From positions 1-26,841 of the forward strand of contig RXOD01004176.1 of NCBI GenBank assembly GCA_005223375.1: a DNA stretch of 26,841 nt, written 5' to 3'. A program made the translations under genes and the position numbers. This DNA is from Amoebophrya sp. AT5.2 (taxonomy: Eukaryota; Sar; Dinophyceae; Syndiniales; Amoebophryaceae). The first letter of the stretch is position 1. Each line of letters opens with the position of its first letter. Below, in pieces: positions 1-10,293 of the stretch. The notes under the pieces were generated by a model. That model was not told where the DNA came from. It made no database searches and saw nothing but the letters and a program-made list of their open reading frames with translations.

Positions 1-23
1 AAAAATCCTCCTACTAGTTTTAT
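1..23. repeat. Left copy of a 23-bp inverted repeat at the window edge
   Basis: The first 23 bases are the exact reverse complement of 10271-10293. The match stops abruptly after 23 bases at the inner side. The window opens on the first base of this sequence, which would fit an assembly contig that ends in a high-copy repeat, but that is inference. It could be a terminal inverted repeat, a primer-like end of a mobile element, or a dispersed short repeat. Confidence 0.8.
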
Positions 24-207
24 AAAACGTTCTCCAGGAACGGCTTTCAACCAGGTACGCCAACGCGGGACGATTGCTGGGTGGGCGCTGCAGGCTCCGG
101 AAGGAGGCTTTCCAGCGGCACCACGGCCAGTCCTGGAAAGCAGCCATCTGGAGCAGGCCGCGCACACGCAGCGGAGCGGTGCTGATGGCGGCGGTGTCGG
201 TGGGCAT
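1..207 (-). CDS. Possible partial first exon running off the left edge
   Basis: From an ATG at 207 the minus strand is open for 69 codons to base 1, with no stop and high GC at third positions. The predicted start is MPTDTAAIST, followed by a tryptophan-rich stretch (DWPWCRW) and an arginine-rich tail. The reading frame runs into the 23-bp edge repeat. No family is recognised. It may be a first exon of a gene outside the window, part of a mobile element, or chance. The opposite strand has shorter open frames. Confidence 0.25.
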   Translation of the reverse strand, partial: MPTDTAAISTAPLRVRGLLQMAAFQDWPWCRWKASFRSLQRPPSNRPALAYLVESRSWRTFYKTSRRIF

Positions 208-335
208 AATCTCCTCGAATGATACCTGGCGCACTTGTGCTGTTGTGTGATTGATTTCGATGGTTTTAATTAGTGATTTGCTTTGTATTTCTTTCGATGC
301 TAGCCCGTTGTATGGAGTTAGGGAGTAGTGTCGAT

Positions 336-567
336 TTAGCGCCGGCCGCCGTTCTTGCGGCGGAGAAACGTCGGAGTGCGCCGAGACGAGGTGGGGCACG
401 CTCTGGAGATCTCGAATGCCAGCCGCGGGGCCCTGGGTCCTAACATGCACCTGGTGCTGATCGTGAAGGGCATGGCGTTGGACCAGATTGGAGACGCTGT
501 GGGGACCTGTTTTGTTTGCGTTTTCATTCCGGTTTCGTTGGTGAAGATGGGTGGCCACTTTCTCTAA
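336..567. other. Overlapping weak ORFs, strand undecided
   Basis: Both strands are open here: 70 codons on plus (355-567) and 63 on minus (336-527). The plus frame reads like folded protein near its middle (GALGPNMHLVLIVKG), while the minus frame is Ser/Thr/Arg-rich as shadow frames often are. No start context, splice partner or family is recognised. The remaining sequence from 568 to 920 contains nothing that can be supported beyond the 5' flank of the next gene. Confidence 0.2.
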
Positions 568-920
568 AAGTTCGCACAACGCTTTGCAGTATTGGACTGG
601 ATAGATGGGTGAAGTTTTGGCACGGCTTGGATGAGGAAAAATTAGAAGCAGCTATCTGATCTGTCATCGGCTTTGCCTATGGGAGCGATGCTTCTTGTGT
701 TCCTACCCAAGACGTGCGTTTGGGATCGAGGGCGACAGAATGGTGAGCGATGTAGAGGGACGTGGAGAGATATGTATTTGGTGAGCCCGATAGAGAAATG
801 CGAGAGCCTCTGGATTAGCCAGATGGCCAGACCACACGACGCCCGCAGTCAGTTTCTTTCTATCAAAGCCTCTAGGGAAAATCTAAATCGCTACTCCCAT
901 CTTCACCGCCACGAAACAAA

Positions 921-2820
921 ATGGGGAAGAAGGACCAAGACGCGCTGGAGCTGCTGAGCGATGCGCTCCGCAAGGCGAAGGACCTGACCTCGTCGCAGTT
1001 TCAGTATGCGATCGACCAGCTGACCACGCTGAAGATGTTTGCGGATTGCCGGGAGAAAGGCTACTACCACGTCCTGGAGGTGCCGGACAACGCGATGCGC
1101 AAGGAGTGCGTCCGTACTATTTTCCACTCTCCTGGCAAGTCTAATTTTACAACTAGGGTGCATGTGTTATAGTTTTATCGTATGATGCTGGAGCCCCGGC
1201 TGATTTCTATCCGCCAACTCTTCAATCAGATTACACGGAGCTGAGCACCGCGGACAGCCTGACGATCTTGTCCACCACTTCGGAGACCCACTCGCGCACG
1301 CTCCGTCCGAAATTGCAGGACTCCGCCGCCCTCAAGAACATCTGGGACAACATGTGGTGTGGGGAGAAGAAGGTGACTGCTTTTGGTGGAGCCGTAGCTT
1401 AAGCATTTAGACAGAACTGCAACTGGTCTCGAAGTGAAACGCGATCTGCATGGAGCTAAATGCCTCAACTTTTTACCAGTCGCGCAATCGCTTCTTCTCC
1501 ACAGTTGCCCCTGCGGCTCAACAGTCCGACCCTGCGCGAGGCCTGCAAGGAGATCCAGGACTCGTCCACGGTCGAAGTGGTGCTTTCGTTCATCAACAAG
1601 CGCCACCAGGCTCACACGACCGCCAACACCAACACCAACAACATGACGGCTGGCGGCTTGGTCGAGACCATCGGCCGCGTCCTCGCCATGCAGCAAGGGG
1701 GCCAGGCGTCGCAGCTGGCTCTGGCCGGTATGGCGGCCAATCCGTCGGCGCAAGTGCAGGCGCGGCCAAACCTATATATTTTAGTATGTGTGCAGAGCAT
1801 TGTCTGTGCCCAGCCACGAAGTAAAATGATAGCCCCGTGCCGGATATTGCTTCAGAGGTAGCAGCAGACTCTCCAAGTGGGTGGCTATCACTATCCTTTC
1901 GCGACCCTTGAAATTTTTCTTCAGGTCCCGGCGGGATTCACCGTCGCGCCCGGCGATCCCTCGTTGTCGGCGGCGAGCCCCTCGGGCATGCGCGGGGGCC
2001 TCACGGGAGGGCTCGCGCAGTCCGTGGCGGTACTTGCTTCTCGTTCTTCATGTTGATGGCTATCGCAAACGTACTTCGCAACACGCCTAAAATCAGCCCT
2101 GAGGCCACACCCAACCAATACTAGCACGTGAGCCACCAGCGAACGCGGCCTCTCGATAGAGTAGACTTCGACAGCGACAGACACGCAACTATCACGACCT
2201 ACACACGGAAAGCCTGTTATAGCGCTTTGATCGTCCCCACTTCCGAGAAGAATCTCTCACATTTTATACACCAGGACTGCAAGCAGGACCTGAACCCCCG
2301 GCACCAGAACGGCGTCACCGCGCAGTCCTTCTTCGGAGGCGGCTCGTCGCCCACCGCCACGACGAGCACCCCGATGGCCAACTGCAACACGCCCTCTTCC
2401 GCCATGCTCGCCTCCGCGGGCTCTGGCGTTCCTGCCGGCAAAGAGGTCGTGGGCGCGGACGTCGCCGTGGTGCAGGACATGCAGGACGCCAAGCGCAAAC
2501 TGATGGAGGAGCTGGAGGAGCTCAAGGCGCAGAAGGCGTCCATGGAGGAGAAGAACACGACGCGCCTCTCCAGCATCAGCGACGTTCTCGGTTCGGCCGG
2601 CACCAACTCGTCGCCCGCGCCGGCCGCTGCCGCCGACATCCCCGTTTCCGCTGCCAACTCCGCTGGCGCTCCAGCTGTGGAGGGAGAGCTGGCCGATAAC
2701 AGCAACACTACCGATGGTGTCGAGGAGGCCGAGCAGTCGAAAAAGCGCGTTTCCGTGACGGACAACACCGGCGACGCGAAGGTGGCCAAGGTCGAGGCGG
2801 CGGGGGTGGAGGAGGTGTAA
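921..2820 (+). CDS. Unknown protein, about 440 aa, five exons, acidic C-terminus
   Basis: Exons that join in frame are 921-1113, 1173-1372, 1505-1783, 1925-2029 and 2275-2820. The introns start GTACTA, GTGACT, GTATGT and GTACTT and end TAG, CAG, CAG and CAG. The start follows a CAAA context (MGKKDQD). The first 130 residues look globular (FADCREKGYYHVLEVP, then SYDAGAPADFYPP). The middle is low-complexity and Gly/Ala/Gln-rich. Residues about 320-355 form a likely coiled coil (KLMEELEELKAQKASMEEK). The tail is acidic and Ser/Ala-rich. Exon 4 may begin at 1862 instead, because the sequence from there reads open and in frame into it. The family is not recognised; it may be lineage-specific. The gene is far more convincing than any single border. 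Confidence 0.6.
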
Positions 2821-3226
2821 GCGACGCTACTGCGCGCGGCGAACTGACTTGCCAAGTAAATCCATTTTCGTAGCAATCTATACTCGTCGTTGATGACTTG
2901 TTGTCTTCGACGTCGTGGATGCCGCGAACAGTGGTAAGGTTGTCAGCTGCGCTGCAATGTAGCGGTCGCGGGGAGGAGGATTCCCTATGGGGCCGGCGAC
3001 CTCGAGGAGGAGGCGCGCCGGCAGCAAAATAATGCGTAGACGTGTGTAGAAGAGGCTGGGAGGGTGTGCAGAACCATCCCCCTGGATGGCCCTGCTTCTA
3101 CTTCAACGTGTATAGATAATAATTAACGATTTTCCGTATCCGTTGAGTAGCAGCCATATTGAGGACGCACTCAGGTGGGGAGGACAAGAAGCCTTCAATC
3201 CCCGAATATGGGGACAACATTCATAC

Positions 3227-3284
3227 GTCGTCCGAAGTGTATAATATTTTTTTGGATGGGGACGCTGGTCCCCACCCGGACGAC
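3227..3284. repeat. Nested hairpin in the spacer between two plus-strand genes
   Basis: An outer 8-bp inverted repeat (GTCGTCCG at 3227-3234, CGGACGAC at 3277-3284) encloses an inner 7-bp stem (TGGGGAC at 3257, GTCCCCA ending 3274) with a 4-nt loop. A further small palindrome (CCCC-GAATAT-GGGG) lies at 3200-3213. The spacer from 2821 to 3515 contains no convincing gene; the open frames on both strands between 3103 and 3647 look like shadows. It could be a small mobile-element remnant or a transcript-end structure. Confidence 0.5.
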
Positions 3285-3515
3285 CATAAAAAATAAAAGA
3301 CTTGGCCTTCGCGACTTCGCGATGAGTGGTCCGCTTGGTGTCGGTGTTCTTTTCGATTTCTTCGCAAACCGTCGCGATGAGTGTCGAGCGTCGCTTCGTC
3401 GATTTCGTGCGCAAATTGGTCCCTTTCGATTTTCCGCCCGGTCCATAGTCAGATAGTTCCCCAAGCAACTCCGTAGCTTAAGTGGCAGGATCTGTATCGT
3501 GTTATCCGTGAAAAG

Positions 3516-6500
3516 ATGCCGAGGGTCATATACGGCCTCTTCGAGAAACTGAAGCGCGCGCACGAGGCGTGTTGCAACATCCGATGGGCCAGCAACTACG
3601 AATGCAACTTCACACGGGAGTCGAGAGAGGCAGTTCGTCACTGCCACGCCAATGGCATTCGCTGCCCGGATTCCATTCCAGCCGCCAGCACCGTGGACGA
3701 TCTGGTGAGTTGTTTCGTGCTATTCGATAGATGCGCGCGCGTTCCAGATGCAGAAGTCAATGTTCACACGTGTATCGATCAATATCGTGGCACTTCTTTC
3801 CTCGAGATTGCGTTCCAATATAACAATACCTCTCCCCCAGATCGCCTTCATCTCGTGCGAAGTCTCGACTCGACCGAACAAGGCCCACTTCTACAAGCAT
3901 CTCTTCGAAGAAGAGGGCGTCTCCGCCGCCAGCTTTCCCTTGATCTGGAGCGTTGATGCCTTTCTTGACCTGTTTCGTGACGATCTAACTCGCTTCATCA
4001 ATGACGCTGCTGAAGCCCCGGAGGCGGCTATCGGACTGGGAGATTGCCAGGAGATGGTAAGTCCTGTGGTGTGAATTGGACATGGAGTTAGTGCCTCGCT
4101 ATTGGGTATTCTTGGAAGACGCACTCACTTCAAAAACGAAACAGGCTTGGACGCTGCGGCACTGGTCTAATACCATTTGCCGGCTGCGATCGCAGGAGGA
4201 CGACCGCTACCAGGAGGTGCTCGGCTTTACGGCCCCCCGCCCGGTCACGGTGTTTTCGCTCGCGCACGATGATGCGACGCGTCGGAAGTTCAACCACAAA
4301 GTCTTCAACGTAATGCCATCCGCAACCATTTCGTGGCGCTTATTCCTTTTCTTGTGCATCTACTTCCACTCACCTAGCCTATTCCTACGCCTGCGCTTTG
4401 CGTGCCAATGTCCTATACGTCACAAACAGGTGTTCACGGAAGACTGCCACCCGCTCGACCCCAGCGACACGGTCTTGCTCTACTCCATCCCCCCGGTGCA
4501 GCGGATCCCTTACAAAGCGAAGGGAACAGGAGCCGCGAACGAGCGGAAAAAAACGCTATCGGAGATGCAGTTTGTGTATGACGCGACTGGCGCTTCTTTC
4601 GGGAAGCAAACGCTGCAGACCATGGACAATTACTCGCGGACACAAGACATCGACGCTGCGGCGTGGGTCTCTCACAAGGTCATGGTGTGCCAGCTGTTGG
4701 TCGACCAGGCGAGCTGGGAGATGGCCTGCTGGCAGATCCTCGCCGGGCTCCTTCCTCTCGTCTACGTCCCGGCGCAGATGCATCGCGCGAGCAATGCCGG
4801 CCACTCCAAGAACACCGGGATCGCGGAGCTCGCTTCCCACGTGCGGTCTTTCATGCGCGGCCCGAAGTCGAAAAGGAAGAATTTGGGCGACATGCACGAC
4901 ACCCGGATGCAGATGCTGGAGCGGGTGCGGGATCCGAACAAGCCCTACACGAACTGGCGGTGGCAGGATGAGGCCGAGCAGGAGGCAGCCAGAGAGGCTG
5001 GAGCGGCCGTGCCTCTGAAGACGATTCTCGAGAAACGTACTTTTTTGCTTTCGGGTCCAGGCTTGAGCGACTCCAAACGAAGCCAAAAAGTGACCTCCTG
5101 GGACCCCTCCCGGAGGGGTCTCCGGGAGGCCCCTTCCGGAACGCTTCCCCCGATTGGACTATGCGTTTCAAGAGGGGTCCCAAGAGTGGTCCCCAGAGAG
5201 GTCTCCGGGAGACGTCTCGGGGACCTCTTGAAACGAACCCGTGCAAATTCAAGTAGTTTCGCCTTCCCTCGACAGCACGCTGCTCAAAAGTAGCACTTTT
5301 CAGTGAATTCGTCCAGGTATCGACTTGCAGTCCTCGGCTGAGCGGCGGTGGTGGCGACCCAGATTCCTCGCGCTCTTCATGCGGAAGAGGAAGCTCCGGC
5401 TCGCGATGTACCTGTCGCAGCAGCAGAATCCCGCCGATCTGGATGTGAACCGTGCTGCCGAGTCTCATCTCGACGCGCATGATCTGGAGTTGTTTGCCGA
5501 ACTGTCATCCGACGAGGAGGCCGACCAGCTCGTCCCAGGAAACGCGGAGTCCTTTTTGCGTGCTCTCGCCCCGTTCTTGCGCAGCGACGTCTACGAGAAT
5601 TGCACGATAGCCTTGACCGACGAAGGCTTCGACTTCACGCACCTGCTCGAGAACATAACGGTGAGCAAACCGGGGAGCCCTCTCTCCCAAGAACTCGCCG
5701 AGCGGCTGAACAAGTGGACCGGCATGGGTGTGCAAGCTGGCGATCCTTCTCCGAGTTCCCGCAAATTCGAGCTCGAACTCCCAGCACCGATACCGCAACA
5801 CACAGACGCTGCTTGCGCACACCGTGAAGACGATGGGCGAGTACGGCACGGTAGGGCTGGAGGACGGAATGGACCAGCTGACGCAGGAGCTCAGCTTCGC
5901 TTTCTTCGAGCACGCCGATCCGCAGATGGGCTTCTTCGAGAGCCTCCTCCTTCGTCGGCAACCAAGCAGGCTCCCCATCAGCATCAAGGAAGAGGGCTCG
6001 CTGTTCAAGTTGTTTCAGCACCTGTCGTACGAGCCTGGCGTTCCGGCCCGCGCTTGGGCCACTCTGTATGACGCGAGGGAATGCGGCGCGATTCGCTGGT
6101 ATCTGCTGGAGTCGTACGGCTCGCGGATGCATAGCGAAATCGAGACGGAGACGTGCCATCGCGAGCGCTGGAGTAATAACGACCGGAGGTGCAGAGTGAG
6201 TGGAAGTAATTTCTCGCTCCAGCGTGACCGCATCGCTTTGGGCAAGAAGCATAAGCGGCACCCCACCACTGCCCCCGCCAACTTCCAGTACAACATGTCC
6301 CCAGACGAGATCCGCGACACGCTAGACCAGTATCCGGCTCGCAACGTGGAAGAGATCCGCGACACGCTCCGCTGCAACCAGGCGACAGATGTTGCGGACG
6401 CACGCTCGCGCATCCTGGCCGCATCCCATTGGGTCGAGGACCACCCTAACGGCAGCTGCTTCACGCGAGCGTTTTGCCCCGGCAAGGTGCTGCAGGCTCC

Positions 6501-7716
6501 GCCGTCGTACATGGCCAACCAGCTCGGCTTTCGCGGGGCGGAACTGATGGCGACGCTGCAGTCCGTGGGCTCGAAGGTTGGCAAAGGGGAGGAACTCCAA
6601 ATGACCCGGGATCTTTCCATGAAAGCCGTGGCCGAGATGAAGATCGACGCGCGCTTGGAGAAAGGCATTCCGGTGTTGTGCTACTACCCCATCATGAAGA
6701 CAAGCATCCGCGTTCTTTCGGCTAAAGAAGGGGCGCTGCAGTGTCTGCCACTGGAGCGGGTTCCTGAAGACGCGGGCCTCGGGCTGGATGGGGAACCACT
6801 GCTCGACGACGCTGGCGTTCCGGTGCCACCAGTACCGCCACACACGTTCGCCTTCCCTGAAGACCGCGATGATCTGCATCCGATCGCGGCGTGGGCAATC
6901 GATGTGGACCACTACACGGCCAAAACATCGGAGTCGACCAACGACGTCCGCAAGCGCCTGCGCATGACTCTGGAGAATGAAGCTGTCGTCGACACAGAAG
7001 ACATACTGTACATGCTGTGCCCGAAACTGCCTCCCGCCCAGCGGCATCTCGTGGTGAGCTGGATGGTGGAGGTGCAGGACAAGAAGATCTCGAAGGAAGA
7101 CTGGAGCTACCTATCGCTCCAGGAGCAGGTGAGATTCTACCGGAAATTGATCGCGCGACAGCTTGATTTTGGCCCCCTTCAGAAAAAGCTCCGGGAGGCT
7201 CGCCTGAAGGAGGAGGGCTTCGACGGGGAGGGCTTGTTCGAAGTTGAAATCAGCGCCAAACGCCAGAAACTCGCCGAGGAGGTTGCTGCCAAGCAGAAAG
7301 AAGAATCCGAGCAGGAAGCCAGAGAGCGGAAGAAGCGAGAGGAGGCTGGGCGTATGAAGGCTTCTTTCGTCGCCAGCATCGTCGTCGATGGCGTGGACCG
7401 GTGCAAAATCGCGTCGCATCGCGTCAACAAGGGAAAGGACCGGGACCGCCTGAAGCTCACCTGGATCGACTACGTCGCCACAAGCGCCACGCAATCAATG
7501 AGCCGGCAGTGGGCGCTCACTTCCGATCCGCGTAAGCTGTGCGAGGAGTTCTTCTCGACTGTCGCCGGCGAGCTGAGCGTGGAGGTGGGCCAGCTCGTTC
7601 TGGAGGTCTGGAAAATGCCGGAGGACGGACTGGGAAATGGAGAGGATGCGATGCTGGAGAGTGCTGCGGGCGCTCCTGATGTTTTGGAAGTGAATGAACG
7701 GGGCGACCTCTTATGA
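3516..7716 (+). CDS. Unknown protein of about 1143 aa, six exons
   Basis: Exons that join in frame are 3516-3704, 3841-4056, 4145-4309, 4430-5036, 5317-5660 and 5806-7716. The introns begin GTGAGT, GTAAGT, GTAATG, GTACTT and GTGAGC and all end in CAG, giving 1144 codons with the stop. The start reads MPRVIYGLFEK. The first 500 residues are rich in aromatic and charged residues and look globular. Exon 6 opens with an acidic helical stretch, then has a 15-residue-spaced duplication of EIRDTL near residues 675 and 690. A Lys/Glu coiled coil follows at about 966-1024 and a short globular C-terminal part ends the protein. No catalytic motif or signal peptide is visible and no family is recognised. 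The same-strand neighbour at 921-2820 lies about 700 bp upstream; monocistronic genes are assumed. Confidence 0.7.
5164..5235. repeat. Hairpin-rich insert inside intron 4 of the 3516-7716 gene
   Basis: A perfect 12-bp inverted repeat (CGTTTCAAGAGG at 5164-5175, CCTCTTGAAACG at 5224-5235) encloses further GGTCTCC/GGGAGAC palindromes. Just upstream, 5099-5140 is another run of short CCC-GGAGG palindromes. The whole lies in the 280-nt intron 5037-5316, the longest of that gene. Such structure resembles intron-borne mobile elements known from some alveolates, but no target-site duplication is evident here. Confidence 0.6.
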
Positions 7717-8552
7717 GCTAGTCTTTATGTGGTAAGTTTTGCTGAGTACACTATGCTGAATACTTAGATTTTGCAAACTAAAATACGATACTGAACTGAT
7801 ATTTTGTCCGAAGCAATCGCGCGAAGATGAAGAAGATGGCAAAGATGCCAGATCAGAACTGGGCGTGCGACCCGTGAGAAAAAACCAGAGACCGACCTCG
7901 TTCACCAAGTGGACTCAAGCAAGAACCAAGAGGAAAGCAGCAAACTACGACCGACCTAGAAAGCCAGGAACAGTCGCTATCTACTAAATGCGAAAGATTG
8001 AAGACGAGGCTGCAAGCTCTGCGAGATTGCTCTGAAGAGAACGCGATAGACTTTGCTGCGCGTTTGAGCTGAATTTTGTGGGTGCCTACCGTTGACCAAA
8101 GAACACGAAACCGCGTCGGTGCTGCTATTCCAGGTTGTTCGGAGTCTCTTTGTGCTACAGCTAAATCAAATAGCGGTTCCCAAATGCTTGAAAAACCAAT
8201 CCGGGTCGAACGGATCACGAGCGCATCTTTTTCATCTGGGTCGCTTTGTAGATTTCGTCGGCGAAATCCGTAGAACTGCATCGAGAGAGGGAGTCGGTGT
8301 GCCATTCGTGAGCACGTGGGCGCAGGACCCCGGGGCAATCCGGGTAGACGTTAAGAACAGTCTTCCACTCCGTAGACCTAAAAGAGATGCGGCGAGCAGT
8401 AATTCCCAGGACCCAAATCACTGAACCTCCCGACAGCAGGCCCGTCGAGCTAGAAGCCGCACAAGCAGGCGCGAAGAGGCTACAGAATCGCGCGGAATTC
8501 AAGGGCCTCCTTTTGCTTAGCGTTTATGTAGCCAGTTTCCTGCTCCAATTAG
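7717..8552. other. Spacer without a convincing gene
   Basis: Open frames of 65-161 codons exist on both strands (for example 7853-8338 minus and 8092-8424 plus), but they overlap, lack sensible start context and show no recognisable domain. The stretch includes the 3' flank of the preceding gene. Nothing firm can be annotated. Confidence 0.4.
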
Positions 8553-8777
8553 ATGCATCAAAGCAATACACAGAAAAGCAATGACCTTGCCGTCCGCGGA
8601 ATGAGTTTTCGCGCCGCAAGCTCGTCGAAGCCGAGGACGATGGTCGAGTGCAGCACGGGGTCGGTGGACGTGGTCGACGCCCGGGCGTGGAGAGTCATCA
8701 AATCGGCATCCGTTGCCAAATATGGTGTGCCTCCGGATCTCAAAATCAACACACACAGGTATTGGCGTACTTTTTAG
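8553..8777 (+). CDS. Possible exon or gene fragment, 74 codons
   Basis: The plus frame has two in-frame ATGs; from the second it reads MSFRAASSSKPRTMVEC and continues through DVVDARAWRVIKSASVAKYGV. Its end carries a possible donor (CACACAG followed by GTATTG near 8758), so the last codons could be intronic. It faces the minus-strand ORF at 8805-9521. No family is recognised. It could be a remnant of the same mobile unit or a short exon of an unseen gene. Confidence 0.3.
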   Translation: MHQSNTQKSNDLAVRGMSFRAASSSKPRTMVECSTGSVDVVDARAWRVIKSASVAKYGVPPDLKINTHRYWRTF

Positions 8778-8804
8778 CGTTAAAAAGAAGCATAGCAGAA
8801 TGAC

Positions 8805-9521
8805 CTAAGACGTCGACAAATCTGAAAGTGTATAGCCATACCTGACTAAATCCGCGCGCAGCCCGAGATCCTTCCCGTTCTTTTTCTTCACTTTCAGGAC
8901 CTTTTCTTGAACCCGCAGGGGCTTTCGCCGGCCCTTCACGTGCAAGAGGTAGTCAGCCGGTCCGTACTCCGTCCCGTTTGTCCCTTTTGGCGTGAGCCTC
9001 GAGTGCTCTAGTTTCTTCCAGAATTGCTGCCGAGTGACCTGCTCGACCAGCCGGGTGGCGCTGGTTATCGTAGTGTACTCCAGCTGCGCGCACGTGTGGC
9101 CCCTCCCGCCGCTATATGCGTCCCGCAGCTGCTTGCCAATTTCTTTCGCAGAAGTCCAGGACTCGGGGCGAAAGTCTGCCGATTGAATCTCCCGCGCCTG
9201 GTGGACATCAACCAGGCATGCTTTTCCCGGCATACTCGTACTCATGGCGAGGATGAACATGTCGTGGCATTTCTGCCGGTCGCTGTTTATCGACGACTTC
9301 AAATACCGCAGCCAATTATCGAAGCTCTTCGTGTTGTATTTCAGCTGGATCCTGAGGAATCGGTCTGGCAGCGCTCCAGGCCCTTTGGCGGGTTTGGATG
9401 GCCGGCCCGCGGCGTCGGCAGATGTTTCGCTGAGCCATTTCGTTTCAAAGCCCGCCGCCGACAGAAATTGCCTCGCTTTCGGCTTCCCCTTCCTTTCAAT
9501 AGAACGCGGACGGTCACCCAT
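8805..9521 (-). CDS. Orphan protein, about 238 aa, possible PD-(D/E)XK-like fold
   Basis: A single open frame runs from ATG 9521 to the stop at 8805. It can be extended upstream only with non-ATG codons. The first part is basic. Two segments look alike in pattern: LRIQLKY (residues 56-62) followed by CHDMFILAM (85-93), and PADYLL (188-193) followed by LRVQEKV (202-208). A D, then a beta strand ending in Q-x-K, recalls the D...(E/Q)xK signature of restriction-endonuclease-like nucleases; a glutamine would replace the usual acidic residue. This is my inference, not a firm assignment. It sits close to the inverted-repeat copy at 10271-10293 and is flanked by broken-looking ORFs, which suggests a mobile or decayed element. 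The low-complexity Lys-rich end (KVKKKNGK) could bind nucleic acid. Confidence 0.5.
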   Translation of the reverse strand: MGDRPRSIERKGKPKARQFLSAAGFETKWLSETSADAAGRPSKPAKGPGALPDRFLRIQLKYNTKSFDNWLRYLKSSINSDRQKCHDMFILAMSTSMPGKACLVDVHQAREIQSADFRPESWTSAKEIGKQLRDAYSGGRGHTCAQLEYTTITSATRLVEQVTRQQFWKKLEHSRLTPKGTNGTEYGPADYLLHVKGRRKPLRVQEKVLKVKKKNGKDLGLRADLVRYGYTLSDLSTS

Positions 9522-9587
9522 CGTGAGCGGCCTCGGGTGCAAGGCTGGCGAGGGTGTGGTCAGATTCAGGCTGGAAGCTGCCTGGAG

Positions 9588-9854
9588 CTATGGTCCTGGT
9601 TCTACTTTGAAGGGGTCGCGCGGCGCTGCTGCCCTGGGCGTGGGGGTCCTGGTAGGTGGTTCCGTGTTACGTGGTGGGGATGGTAGGCAGGCAGAAAATG
9701 AGGAAGGATCTCGCGGCAGGCTCAATGGCGCAGGCGCGTTCACGTTGATATTTCCGAACTGTTGCTGATCAACCCGACAGAACCAGAACTCAACGATCGC
9801 CACACCGAACTCAGGCACTTTCGCGGCCGGGAACAGGATTCTGTGGCGGCGTTA
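9588..9854 (-). CDS. Possible upstream exon or decayed N-terminal part
   Basis: The minus strand is open from about 9854 to a stop at 9588 with no ATG at the start; it enters after a CCACAG that could be an acceptor. It reads VPEFGVAIVEFWFCRVDQQQ, then becomes Pro/Ser/Arg-rich. It ends 66 bases before the ATG of the 8805-9521 ORF and in a different frame. It could be an upstream exon of that gene, joined by an intron whose borders I could not settle, or a pseudogene part. No family is recognised. Confidence 0.3.
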
Positions 9855-10270
9855 CGACCCAGGGCCCCCCTCGATCAAGGCGGAGGCTCACCGCTGGAGG
9901 ATCTGGCGGCGGAACGGATCGAAGGCCGGCGCCGGCGGAACGAAGACGCGCGCGGATTATTTGCGACACTACTCCCTATTGATAACCTTAGTACAACGGG
10001 CTAGCATCAAATTCAAAAGCATCGGTTCATAAAAATCATCACAGGCATCGCGGCGACGACGACGATCCCGACGGACTTGAGGGGTTGCGCGTGGGCCTGG
10101 AAAGCTGACGCCAGTCGGCGAGGTGTCCAGGCTGGGCGTCAGCTGCACACGCCACGCGCAACCCTTGCGGATGGCTTTCCGGACGAAGTACCTGTGCATT
10201 CTTTCGCATGGAGCCCAGCCGTGACGGTGGCCGGTTAACGATCGGCACGGCCAGCGAAACCAGAGGAAAA

Positions 10271-10293
10271 ATAAAACTAGTAGGAGGATTTTT
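10271..10293. repeat. Right copy of the 23-bp inverted repeat
   Basis: This is the exact reverse complement of bases 1-23. It overlaps a minus-strand open frame (10039-10317) that has no recognisable domain. The two copies enclose about 10.2 kb holding both plus-strand genes and the orphan nuclease-like ORF. A partial resemblance (AATCCTCCT) recurs at 10352-10360. Confidence 0.8.

Noticed and set aside
3473..3484. CCGTAGCTTAAG 32 bp upstream of a start codon, also at about 1390, reminiscent of the spliced leader start CCGTAGC
   Set aside because: It lacks the central CATTTTGGC of the leader, and the second copy lies in an intron; the likeness is too short.
3705..3840. A small internal exon at about 3748-3840 reading MQKSMFTRVSINIV
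   Set aside because: It is in frame, but AT-rich and unlike its neighbours; a single GTGAGT...CCCCCAG intron explains the region better.
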